64,000 nt of DNA from NCBI GenBank assembly GCA_963839475.1, contig CAWIVH010000001.1:372001-436000 (forward strand), read 5' to 3'. The position numbers and the translations under genes are program-made. This stretch comes from CAWIVH01 sp963839475 (GTDB taxonomy: Bacteria; Acidobacteriota; UBA6911). This document shows, piece by piece, positions 9,768 to 17,018 of the stretch (positions are counted from its first letter, which is position 1; every line of letters starts with the position of its first letter). The notes beneath the pieces were generated by a model, which was not told the origin of the DNA, made no database searches, and saw only the letters and a program-made list of their open reading frames with translations.

Positions 9768-10133
9768 ACTCCCCCCGCTTACCAAGCCGATTACAGCCAG
9801 CCGGAGAGACACACCTCCAGCCCTGCCATTAATTGGAGGCAATCGCTGTTCCCGAGCGGGGGAATTCTGGCCTGGGCGGTCAATCTCACTACTACTTTAT
9901 CGCCAGCACATTACAGACTGGCTGAAGCGGTTCCAGAGCTCCCGAAAATCGAAGCAGGAGGAAAGTGAGTGAAATAACCCATTCTTGGGCGGGTCGAGCC
10001 AAACCTTGGAAATGGGACAAGGAGGTGGACCTGGACTTGGATGCCTCAACTCAACGGAGCTTGCCGAAAACCCCGGGGGGAAAGTCGTCCATGTCCAGGT
10101 CGAGCAGGAAGAAACCACTCCACACCGCGGCGG
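9768..10133. other. Intergenic region upstream of the kor operon
   Basis: About 366 bases between the kor operon start and the end of the fucose-isomerase-like gene. It should hold the minus-strand kor promoter. A loose inverted pair CCTGGAC/GTCCAGG is present near 10030-10100, but nothing I would call a site; short reading frames here have no ribosome-binding site or family resemblance. Confidence 0.4.
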
Positions 10134-11732
10134 CTATATCTTGCCGCAGTAGGATATCTGAACCCCCAATTCCTTCATGAATGCCGCCTTGGTGAACAGC
10201 GCCTTGCGGGCGCTGGCAGCATCACGGGCATAAGCAACCTGTATATGGTTTGCCTTGTGCCGGGCCATGAACTGATCCCTGCTGATTCCGCGCATCACAA
10301 GATGCATCATAGGCCACTGAGAAGTGGTCAACTGCCAGTTCTCGAGCGCAAATTCATTGGGTACGGCAATAGCCTTGCCAAGTCCGAGGTCACAGTGCAG
10401 TTTGCCGCCCTGGACGAAGACGCGGCTCCAAACCACTTCTCCTGCTTTGCTTAAACCCTTAATGGTTCCGCCGCCCAATGGAAAATACATGGAAGGTTGG
10501 CGCTCGCTGCTGGCCCCCGAATAGCCGCCGACCAGATGAGCTGGTGGAACGGCCCCCGAAATCTCGAGAATCCAGACGAATTCGCTTTTGCCGTTGAGCT
10601 TGAGTTTTCGCCCCCAACGGACGTCATGCAGCGTGGTCTCAGGATCCAGCCCGAGATGGGTCCAGACCCGATTCGTGATCAGAGCGTCAAGACCCGAGCA
10701 TTCATCCACTTCATTGAAATGAGGAAGGGGGCTGCCGGCGTAGAGCTCCAGGCCGGTAGACTCATGGTAAACGGGCGGGCGGTCCGAGTTGTTGAGGATT
10801 CCCTCGACAAGGTCGGACGCCGGCACGAGGTCCTTGAGCCCCTGCTGATATTGGATGCCGATCGTGTCGCAACCGAAATCAGCGGCGATGCGGACGGCGG
10901 CGATATACATCTTGCACTGCGTGAGAACCTGGCGTTCGGTCAAATCCACCGCCTCATCGCGCCCCAGCTGGAATTTCATTCCTTTCGCCACCAGCCATTT
11001 GTAGACCTCCCGGGCCTCGGCGTCTGTAATGGTCTGCATCCGGGCGTAGAGAGCCGATTGACTCAGCCGTTCCTTGAAAACTCCAATGGCGCTGAGCAAT
11101 TCATCAGGAATAATGGCGTTGTACATGCCCATACAGCCCTCATCGAAAATTCCCATGATGGCTTTCCGGCTGCGAAAATCCCGGGCCAGTTGAATTCCGG
11201 TCCTGGCGCTGGAAGCCGGGATCGGCTTTTTACCGCCCGCGACGATATGGGTCGTGTCGTTTTTCACGCTACCGCTTTTGAGCCATTTCCTGAGGCCCTG
11301 GACGAAGAATTCGTCGGTAAAATCCTCGCTCCAGAGCGAGGAATAGGGGACGCCGGCTTTGGTCAGCGAGCCGTTGAGGTTGAGCATGCCGACCAGGCCC
11401 GGCCAGGTACCGCTCCAGTTGGCCACGGTCAGAATCGGGCCGCGATGGGTCATCAGCCCGGGAAGAACATGGTGGGTATACTGCCATACGGCCTCGGCGA
11501 CGATGACCGGCGCTTTCGGCGGGATGGAGCGAAATACCTCGATGCCGGATTTTTGGCTATCCAGAAAACCATGCTGTTTTACGGGGTCGCAAGAGTGGGC
11601 CCTCCGGACGGTCCAACCTTCGCGTTCGACTGCGGCCACGACTTGTTTTTCCATGGCCTCCTGGGCAGGCCAGCACTTCCGATTGGCAGACTCCCTGAGA
11701 TCTCCGCTTGCTACCAAATATACTGTCTTCAT
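10134..11732 (-). CDS. L-fucose isomerase-like protein
   Basis: A 532-residue protein of the L-fucose/L-arabinose isomerase superfamily, slightly shorter than E. coli FucI (~590). Supporting segments are FDEGCMGMYNAIIPDELL in the middle, with acidic residues that could bind Mn2+, the following FKERLSQSALYARM, and the C-terminal GGYSGASSERQPSMYFPLGGGT block. Likely role: aldose-ketose isomerization of a deoxy- or C6 sugar in the cytoplasm; the substrate is unknown. It lies 18 bases after a DapA-like aldolase gene and is probably co-transcribed with it and ahcY. Related proteins of unknown specificity exist, so the name is by similarity only. Confidence 0.8.
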   Translation of the reverse strand: MKTVYLVASGDLRESANRKCWPAQEAMEKQVVAAVEREGWTVRRAHSCDPVKQHGFLDSQKSGIEVFRSIPPKAPVIVAEAVWQYTHHVLPGLMTHRGPILTVANWSGTWPGLVGMLNLNGSLTKAGVPYSSLWSEDFTDEFFVQGLRKWLKSGSVKNDTTHIVAGGKKPIPASSARTGIQLARDFRSRKAIMGIFDEGCMGMYNAIIPDELLSAIGVFKERLSQSALYARMQTITDAEAREVYKWLVAKGMKFQLGRDEAVDLTERQVLTQCKMYIAAVRIAADFGCDTIGIQYQQGLKDLVPASDLVEGILNNSDRPPVYHESTGLELYAGSPLPHFNEVDECSGLDALITNRVWTHLGLDPETTLHDVRWGRKLKLNGKSEFVWILEISGAVPPAHLVGGYSGASSERQPSMYFPLGGGTIKGLSKAGEVVWSRVFVQGGKLHCDLGLGKAIAVPNEFALENWQLTTSQWPMMHLVMRGISRDQFMARHKANHIQVAYARDAASARKALFTKAAFMKELGVQISYCGKI

Positions 11733-11750
11733 AGAAAACTCCTTTTCCTG

Positions 11751-12650
11751 TTATGCGATAGCGATGGTTGACCGCCAGGATCGAAACCACTTTTGCAGGG
11801 CTCGCCCCTGCTGTGCACGCCCGGCAGACAACGGCTGGGAGAAGTCCGCGGGAATGATCCCGCGGCTTTCGGCGATCCACTTCAAGGCCCAAGGGACCGG
11901 GAATCCGGAAATCGCGCGCAGGAATTCTTCCAGGGCACGGGCATTCTGCTGGAAATCGTTGGGGTCCGGGAGTGAAGCCTGGCCGACCAGCGAAAGAATC
12001 ACCTCGGGCAAAACGCAGGCGATCCCGGAGATAGCGCCATCACAAAGTCCCAGCTCCAGAGCCTCGGCCAGCACCTTGTCGCTCCCGACCATCCGGCAAG
12101 CATCAATCCCGACCCCGGTAAGATCCTGGAGAATCTGCAAGCTGCCGCTGCTGTCCTTGATCCCTACTATATTGGGGCATTCTGCAATCAGGGTGCGGAC
12201 TGTGGCAGATTCCAGCCCGCTCGTGAACTGCGGAAGATTGTAAAGCATGATCGGCGCCGGCAACTTCAGTGCAAGTTCACGGCAGAAGATGTCCAGGTCC
12301 TCCTGCTCGTAAGGAAAGAAATAGGGCATCGGCAAAAGAAGGGCTTGGGCACCGGCATCCATGGCCATACGCGCGTTTTCCATGCAGCCGTGGATGCCGG
12401 GGGAGCCGATGCAGCAGGCGAACTCTGCGCGGCCTGCAAGGATCTTCGATAGCAATCCGAGCATTCTGCGCAATTCATCAGCCGTGGTGAGGATGAATTC
12501 GCCCGTGGCGCCGTTCACGACAAATCCCCGGATGCCTCGCTCCATCAGGAATTCGACATGCTTCCACATGGAGCTTTCGTCGAGGCTGCCATCCTCCTTC
12601 CGCGGAGTCAGCAGAGCGGCATATACTCCACTCATGATTTTCCTGGACAT
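11751..12650 (-). CDS. DapA/NanA-family class I aldolase or synthase
   Basis: A 299-residue protein of the dihydrodipicolinate synthase/N-acetylneuraminate lyase family. Visible are the phosphate/carboxylate loop VNGATGEF (~45-52; biosynthetic DapA usually has GTTGE), Tyr137 in MLYNLP and the Schiff-base Lys165 in GIKDSSG. It should form or cleave a C-C bond using pyruvate. Because it sits between ahcY and a fucose-isomerase-like gene, a 2-keto-3-deoxy sugar acid aldolase role is more likely than lysine biosynthesis; this is inference. It starts 15 bases after ahcY, behind GAGAGGATCGGA. Confidence 0.85.
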   Translation of the reverse strand: MSRKIMSGVYAALLTPRKEDGSLDESSMWKHVEFLMERGIRGFVVNGATGEFILTTADELRRMLGLLSKILAGRAEFACCIGSPGIHGCMENARMAMDAGAQALLLPMPYFFPYEQEDLDIFCRELALKLPAPIMLYNLPQFTSGLESATVRTLIAECPNIVGIKDSSGSLQILQDLTGVGIDACRMVGSDKVLAEALELGLCDGAISGIACVLPEVILSLVGQASLPDPNDFQQNARALEEFLRAISGFPVPWALKWIAESRGIIPADFSQPLSAGRAQQGRALQKWFRSWRSTIAIA

Positions 12651-12665
12651 TCCGATCCTCTCTGG

Positions 12666-14096
12666 TCAGTACCGGTAATGCTCGGGCTTGTAGGGACCTT
12701 CAACCGGCACGCCGAGGTATTCTGCCTGCTTGGGAGTCAAAGCCGTTAATTTCACGCCGATTTTCTCGAGGTGCAACCGAGCCACTTCCTCATCCAAAAG
12801 CTTGGACAGGGTATAAACACCAGGCCGATAGGTGTCCCGGTTTCGCCAAAGATCGATTTGGGCCAGGGTCTGGTTGGAGAAACTGTTGCTCATCACAAAG
12901 CTCGGGTGGCCCGTAGCGCAACCGAGATTGACGAGGCGTCCCTCTGCCAGAATGAAAATACTGTGTCCGTCGTTGAAAATATATTTGTCAACCTGCGGTT
13001 TGATATTCATTTTGGTGGCACCCGAGTGGGAATTCAGACGGTCCATCTGGATTTCATTGTCGAAGTGACCGATGTTGCACACGATCGCCTGATCCTTCAT
13101 CTTGAGCATGTGCTCCAGGGTGATGATGTCACAGTTTCCGGTGCATGTGACATAAATATCCCCCCGGCCGAGCGTATCCTCGACGGTGGTGACCTCGAAG
13201 CCTTCCATGGCCGCTTGCAGAGCGTTAATCGGGTCGATTTCGGTCACGATCACGCGGGCGCCAAATCCGCGAAGAGAATGCGCACACCCTTTGCCGACAT
13301 CGCCATATCCGCAGACAACCGCGACCTTGCCTGCCACCATGACATCAGTGGCGCGCTTGATGCCGTCGCTGAGCGATTCGCGGCAGCCATAGAGGTTGTC
13401 GAACTTGGACTTGGTCACCGAATCGTTCACGTTGATCGCGGGAACCAGGAGAACCCCTTGCTGCTGCATTTTGTAGAGACGGTGCACGCCGGTGGTCGTC
13501 TCTTCGGAAACTCCGCGCCATTCCTTGACGATTTCATGCCAGCGGCTTGGGTTTTCCGCGTGGATCTTCTTCAGCAGATCCTTGATGACGGATTCTTCGT
13601 GGCTGCTCGACGGAGTGTGCACCCAGTCGGAACCATTTTCCAGTTCATACCCTTTGTGGATCAGCAGCGTCGCATCGCCGCCGTCATCCACTATCAGCTG
13701 GGGACCTTTGCCGCCGGGGTGCGCAATTGCCTTGTAAGTACACCACCAGTAGTCCTCCAGCGTTTCGCCTTTCCAGGCGAAAACAGCCACTCCCGCGGCC
13801 GCGATCGCTGCAGCAGCGTGGTCCTGAGTGGAAAAGATGTTGCAGCTCGCCCAGCGCACACTGGCCCCGAGATCCACCAGCGTCTCAATCAGGACCGCCG
13901 TCTGAATCGTCATGTGCAGAGATCCCGTGATCCGGACTCCGGCGAGTGGCCTCTCCGTCGAGTACTTCTTCCGGATCGCCATCAGACCAGGCATCTCCTG
14001 CTCCGCGACGCCGATTTCCTTGCGTCCCCATTCTGCCAGATTCATGTCGGCCACTTTGAAATCGAGAGCCGCACCGTCTAATACTGTCGCACCCAT
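12666..14096 (-). CDS. ahcY: S-adenosylhomocysteine hydrolase
   Basis: A 476-residue enzyme that splits S-adenosylhomocysteine into adenosine and homocysteine, relieving product inhibition of methyltransferases. Hallmarks: HMTIQTAVLIETL near the N-terminal substrate domain, the NAD-binding CGYGDVGKGCAHSLRGFGA, and the conserved C-terminal KPEHYRY. The bacterial-type insertion near residues 150-190 is present. Start ATG at 14096 follows GGAAG. It is the first gene of an operon with the aldolase and isomerase genes and is divergent from an ArsR-methyltransferase regulator across 65 bases holding a palindrome, suggesting control by SAM/SAH level. Confidence 0.97.
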   Translation of the reverse strand: MGATVLDGAALDFKVADMNLAEWGRKEIGVAEQEMPGLMAIRKKYSTERPLAGVRITGSLHMTIQTAVLIETLVDLGASVRWASCNIFSTQDHAAAAIAAAGVAVFAWKGETLEDYWWCTYKAIAHPGGKGPQLIVDDGGDATLLIHKGYELENGSDWVHTPSSSHEESVIKDLLKKIHAENPSRWHEIVKEWRGVSEETTTGVHRLYKMQQQGVLLVPAINVNDSVTKSKFDNLYGCRESLSDGIKRATDVMVAGKVAVVCGYGDVGKGCAHSLRGFGARVIVTEIDPINALQAAMEGFEVTTVEDTLGRGDIYVTCTGNCDIITLEHMLKMKDQAIVCNIGHFDNEIQMDRLNSHSGATKMNIKPQVDKYIFNDGHSIFILAEGRLVNLGCATGHPSFVMSNSFSNQTLAQIDLWRNRDTYRPGVYTLSKLLDEEVARLHLEKIGVKLTALTPKQAEYLGVPVEGPYKPEHYRY

Positions 14097-14116
14097 GAGA
14101 GGTCTTCCTTTCTTTT

Positions 14117-14144
14117 ATATCGTAAAATCTAGATTTGTTGATAT
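14117..14144. promoter_or_regulatory. Palindromic operator between ahcY and the ArsR-type regulator
   Basis: A 28-base near-palindrome centred at 14130/14131: ATATC at 14117-14121 mirrors GATAT at 14140-14144, and AAATCT mirrors AGATTT around the centre; 11 of 14 pairs match. It is the only strong dyad in the 65-base divergent gap, so it is a good candidate for the ArsR-family dimer site controlling both genes. Confidence 0.65.
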
Positions 14145-14161
14145 AATATGAAAAGACTCCT

Positions 14162-15103
14162 ATGACGTCAACATTGAAATCGCTTCGTTTATTGACAGAT
14201 CCAAGCCGGATAAGGATCGCTCTTCTGCTCGAGAAGGAGGAGCTGTCGGTCGCCGAGCTGCAGGAAATCCTGGGAATGGGTCAAAGCACGCTTTCCACGC
14301 ACTTGTCTCATCTCAAGCATGCAGGAGTTGTGGAAGATCGCAGAGCCGGGAAAAACATACTTTATAGCCTGAAAAACCGCGAGGGTGCCGACGGCAGACT
14401 GTTCAGCCGATTGATGGAAGTGCTCCAGGAAGCCGCCGGCCAGCTGGAGGAGGCGAGCCAGGACATCGAAGCGCTGGAGCTGGTGCGGCTCAAGCGGCAG
14501 GACAGGGTGAGAGAGTATTTTGACGCCATGGCCGGCAAATTCGGCAGGCATTATGTGCCCGGCCGGAGCTGGAAAGGGCTTGCAGAAACCTTTTTGATGC
14601 TGCTCCCGCCGCTGGTAATCGCAGATTTAGGAGCCGGGGAAGGGGCGGTGGCCCAGTTACTGGCCAGGCGCGCGCGTGAGGTCATAGCTATCGACAATTC
14701 CGCGAAGATGGTGGAGTTCGGCGCCGACCTGGCCCGCAGACACGGCGTCAAAAACCTCCAGTACCGGAAAGGCGATCTGGAGGCGCTCCCGATTCCGGGC
14801 GAGTTTGTCGATATCGCTCTCTTCAGCCAGTCTCTGCATCATGCGCCGCACCCGGACAAGGCATTGTCAGAAGCGTATCGGATCCTGCGTCCAGGCGGTC
14901 GGGTCGTTATCCTGGATCTGGTAAAGCACGGCTTCGAAGAGGCCAGGGAGCTTTATGCCGACCTATGGCTCGGTTTTACTCCGGTTGAACTCCGCCGTCT
15001 GCTGGCACGAGCCGGCTTTTCAGGCACTCTCACCACAAAAGTTCATCGCGAGCCCAAGGCACCCCACTTCGAGACGATTCTGGCGGTAGCCGACAAAAAG
15101 TAA
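14162..15103 (+). CDS. ArsR-family regulator fused to a SAM-dependent methyltransferase domain
   Basis: 313 residues. Residues ~1-90 form an ArsR winged helix (RLLTDPSRIRIALLL, then MGQSTLSTHLSHLKHAGVVEDRRAGKNILYSL). No cysteine metal site is visible. Residues ~115-310 are a class I methyltransferase: motif I VIADLGAGEGAVAQLLA, acidic VIAIDNS, and LFSQSLHHAPHPDKALSEA. Fusions like this next to ahcY are known as SAM/SAH-cycle regulators (SahR-like ArsR proteins control methionine recycling in Proteobacteria). I infer that the methyltransferase fold senses SAM or SAH and that the protein binds the dyad in front of both genes. The first ATG after GAAAAGA was used. Confidence 0.88.
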   Translation: MTSTLKSLRLLTDPSRIRIALLLEKEELSVAELQEILGMGQSTLSTHLSHLKHAGVVEDRRAGKNILYSLKNREGADGRLFSRLMEVLQEAAGQLEEASQDIEALELVRLKRQDRVREYFDAMAGKFGRHYVPGRSWKGLAETFLMLLPPLVIADLGAGEGAVAQLLARRAREVIAIDNSAKMVEFGADLARRHGVKNLQYRKGDLEALPIPGEFVDIALFSQSLHHAPHPDKALSEAYRILRPGGRVVILDLVKHGFEEARELYADLWLGFTPVELRRLLARAGFSGTLTTKVHREPKAPHFETILAVADKK

Positions 15104-15123
15104 GTCCGAAAAATGGGGCCTGT

Positions 15124-15486
15124 TCAGCGGCGGAAACCATATTCGAGCGTAAAGTACCGCGGGTTCAGCTGAGTCAGGGGTCCTTTCAGCTTGGCGAGTT
15201 CTTCCGCGTTACCGTGCACTTCCAGGCGGATGATTTTGGAGATTTTTAACGCCTCCTGAATCAAGGCACCCACGTTTTGGAGGTGAGCCAGCAATCCATC
15301 CGCGTCCTCGTACCCTTCGCGGCAAAAGACCTCGTTCCCATCCAAGCTAAAGCCATAATACAGACATTTGGCTTCTCCGGAGGCCTTGGCCACCATTTGT
15401 TCGCACAATTGGCGGAACTCCTCGATGCGGCCGTCTGAAACCTGGAAGTAGGGAAGAATCGTAACGCACGTATCCTGAGTTGCCAT
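15124..15486 (-). CDS. Putative quinol monooxygenase (ABM-type dimeric alpha/beta barrel)
   Basis: A 120-residue protein with the ferredoxin-like ABM pattern: beta strand (TILPYFQV), helix GRIEEFRQLCEQMVAKAS, then LYYGFSLDGNEVFCREGYEDADGLLAHLQNVG. ABM proteins are small dimers, some oxidizing quinols and some of unknown role. A good ribosome-binding site (GGAGGG) precedes the ATG. It is convergent with the ArsR-methyltransferase gene and separated by 20 bases. No partner gene is apparent; function remains general. Confidence 0.75.
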   Translation of the reverse strand: MATQDTCVTILPYFQVSDGRIEEFRQLCEQMVAKASGEAKCLYYGFSLDGNEVFCREGYEDADGLLAHLQNVGALIQEALKISKIIRLEVHGNAEELAKLKGPLTQLNPRYFTLEYGFRR

Positions 15487-15803
15487 GAAACCCTCCTTAC
15501 GTAGTGGATCGTCAAAACCTCAACCGGTTTTTGATTCCGCTTGCAGTGAAACAGCTCGTGGATGAGAGAGGATAGCATTCACAAGGCTGAAAATCACACG
15601 AATCCGATCCAAGGTAGCGGTGCAATGGTTGCGGATTCGCATGCATTCGGCATGAAGGGGATGGGCGGTTTGACCCGCCCCGGAGATGAACCGGTGGCTT
15701 TTCACACATCGCACCGACCTCGGTAGGATTCTTTGATTAATATAAACCTTTAATTCTTAATATTTTAGCTCGCAACTCTCGATCCATATGGAATCTCTGC
15801 GGC
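15487..15803. other. Intergenic region upstream of the sigma-54 promoter
   Basis: About 317 bases with no credible gene. An AT-rich block at 15734-15770 (run of TAATAT/TTAAT) precedes the sigma-54 element and could be an IHF-type bend or enhancer region, as sigma-54 promoters need an upstream activator site. No clear dyad was found. Confidence 0.4.
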
Positions 15804-15820
15804 TGGCAAGAGAGTTGCTT
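15804..15820 (+). promoter_or_regulatory. Sigma-54 (-24/-12) promoter
   Basis: TGGCAAG-N4-TTGCTT matches the sigma-54 consensus TGGCACR-N4-TTGCW with one mismatch. The GG at 15805-15806 and GC at 15817-15818 have the required 10-base spacing. The predicted start of transcription (~15830) is about 20 bases before the receiver-protein ATG at 15849. This would place the receiver gene and probably the cytochromes behind it under an enhancer-dependent activator. Confidence 0.75.
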
Positions 15821-15848
15821 CCAAAATTGGGATAGGGCAATTGGATTT

Positions 15849-16232
15849 ATGGGAATGCCGGACTTGAGCGCACTCGTCGTCGAAGACGAAAAACTTCAAA
15901 GTTGGTCCCTCGCTAAATCATTAGCGAAATGGGGCTTTGCGGTACGACCGGTCTACACCGGCAATGAAGCTGTCGCTCAGGCGGAAAAATCGAGGTATGA
16001 TATCGTCCTCCTCGATTACCAATTGCCGGATATCGACGGACTCGAAGTGGCGCGCAGGGTGAGGCAGATTCAGCCAGACGTCGTAATTTTTCTGGTTACG
16101 GCATTTCAGCTGAGTGAACTGCCCTGCTCCACGGGTTTAATTGATGCCTATTTCAACAAACCTATGGATATGCAGCAACTTCATCAGGCGCTCAAGCAAC
16201 TACCTAAGTGGCAGGAAGCAGCACAAAGTTAG
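15849..16232 (+). CDS. Stand-alone response regulator receiver domain
   Basis: A 127-residue CheY-like protein: acidic pair VVEDE near residue 12, phospho-acceptor Asp56 in IVLLDYQLPD, Thr/Ser switch in FLVTAF and Lys in YFNKPMD. There is no output domain, so it must act through protein contacts or a phosphorelay. ATG 15849 or an ATG two codons later could be used. It sits 19 bases behind a predicted sigma-54 start site and 75 bases ahead of a cytochrome gene, suggesting redox or respiratory regulation; no cognate kinase is adjacent. Confidence 0.88.
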   Translation: MGMPDLSALVVEDEKLQSWSLAKSLAKWGFAVRPVYTGNEAVAQAEKSRYDIVLLDYQLPDIDGLEVARRVRQIQPDVVIFLVTAFQLSELPCSTGLIDAYFNKPMDMQQLHQALKQLPKWQEAAQS

Positions 16233-16307
16233 AGGATTGAGCCGTATGTTTCCCATTACTCGAAGCTGGGATATTAATTACAAACCTACTCAAGAGAGGA
16301 AGAAGCG

Positions 16308-16760
16308 ATGAGGTTAAGGTTTATTTTCGCATTCAGCTGTCTTATCGTACTGGCGTTTGCTCTCCAGCCCGCGTTGGCTCAGCACACCTACCTGGGAGCC
16401 GAGAAATGCGGGAAGATGTGCCACAAGGTGGAGTTCACCTCTTGGTCAGCCTCCAAGCATGCGAAGGCTTTTGATTCCCTCAAGGCGCCCGATCAGGCCA
16501 AGGCCGAGTGCGTCGGCTGCCATGTAACGGGTGGAAAGAAAGAACTGCCCGGCGTGCAGTGCGAAGAGTGCCATGGCGCCGGTTCCGACTACAACAAGCT
16601 GGCCATCATGAAAGACAAAGCCAAGGCTGTGGCTGCTGGTCTGATCATTCCCACCGAAAAAGACTGCGTAAAATGCCACAACAAAAAGAGCCCGACTTTC
16701 AAGGGCTTCAATTTTGCCGAAGCGTCCAAGAAGGTTCACGACAAGAAGCCGAAAGCCTAG
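16308..16760 (+). CDS. Periplasmic tetrahaem cytochrome c (c554-like)
   Basis: 150 residues with a signal peptide (residues 1-24, ending ALAQ). Haem-binding motifs in order: CGKMCH (unusual three-residue spacer), CVGCH, CEECH, CVKCH, so up to four covalent haems. The start HTYLGAEKCGKMCHKVEFTSW resembles the cytochrome c554 family. It probably shuttles electrons in the periplasm to or from the membrane cytochrome encoded next. RBS AGAGAGGAAGAAG precedes the ATG. C-terminal KKVHDKKPKA is basic and may contact a partner. Confidence 0.9.
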   Translation: MRLRFIFAFSCLIVLAFALQPALAQHTYLGAEKCGKMCHKVEFTSWSASKHAKAFDSLKAPDQAKAECVGCHVTGGKKELPGVQCEECHGAGSDYNKLAIMKDKAKAVAAGLIIPTEKDCVKCHNKKSPTFKGFNFAEASKKVHDKKPKA

Positions 16761-16813
16761 CAATCCTGCTGACGGCGCGGAGTTCAGTACTTCGCATTTC
16801 AACATAAATGCTT

Positions 16814-16858
16814 CGAATCGCCGCCGGCCGGTCGAAATGCCGTACCGGCGGCGGTTCG
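16814..16858 (+). terminator. Large GC hairpin between cytochrome genes
   Basis: A 14-bp stem with one T/G pair joins 16814-16827 (CGAATCGCCGCCGG) and 16845-16858 across a 17-base loop. No T run follows, so it may be a pause, attenuator or mRNA-stabilizing hairpin separating expression of the small and large cytochromes rather than a full terminator. Confidence 0.45.
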
Positions 16859-17018
16859 GGATGCAGTTTCCCCCTTCCTCCATCCTGAGCGCCAGGAGCA
16901 CAGGCATTCCCGACAAACTGCTTGCATCAACCCAAAAAAAAGCAGATCCTCGTAGCTATTGACCCGGGGCTGAAACCCCTATTGGATTCCATAATAAATC
17001 ACAAGGAGCATGCCGGAC

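Noticed and set aside
14097..14161. SAH or SAM riboswitch ahead of ahcY
   Set aside because: Only 65 bases are available between divergent genes and they are occupied by a DNA palindrome; no riboswitch-like stems are visible.
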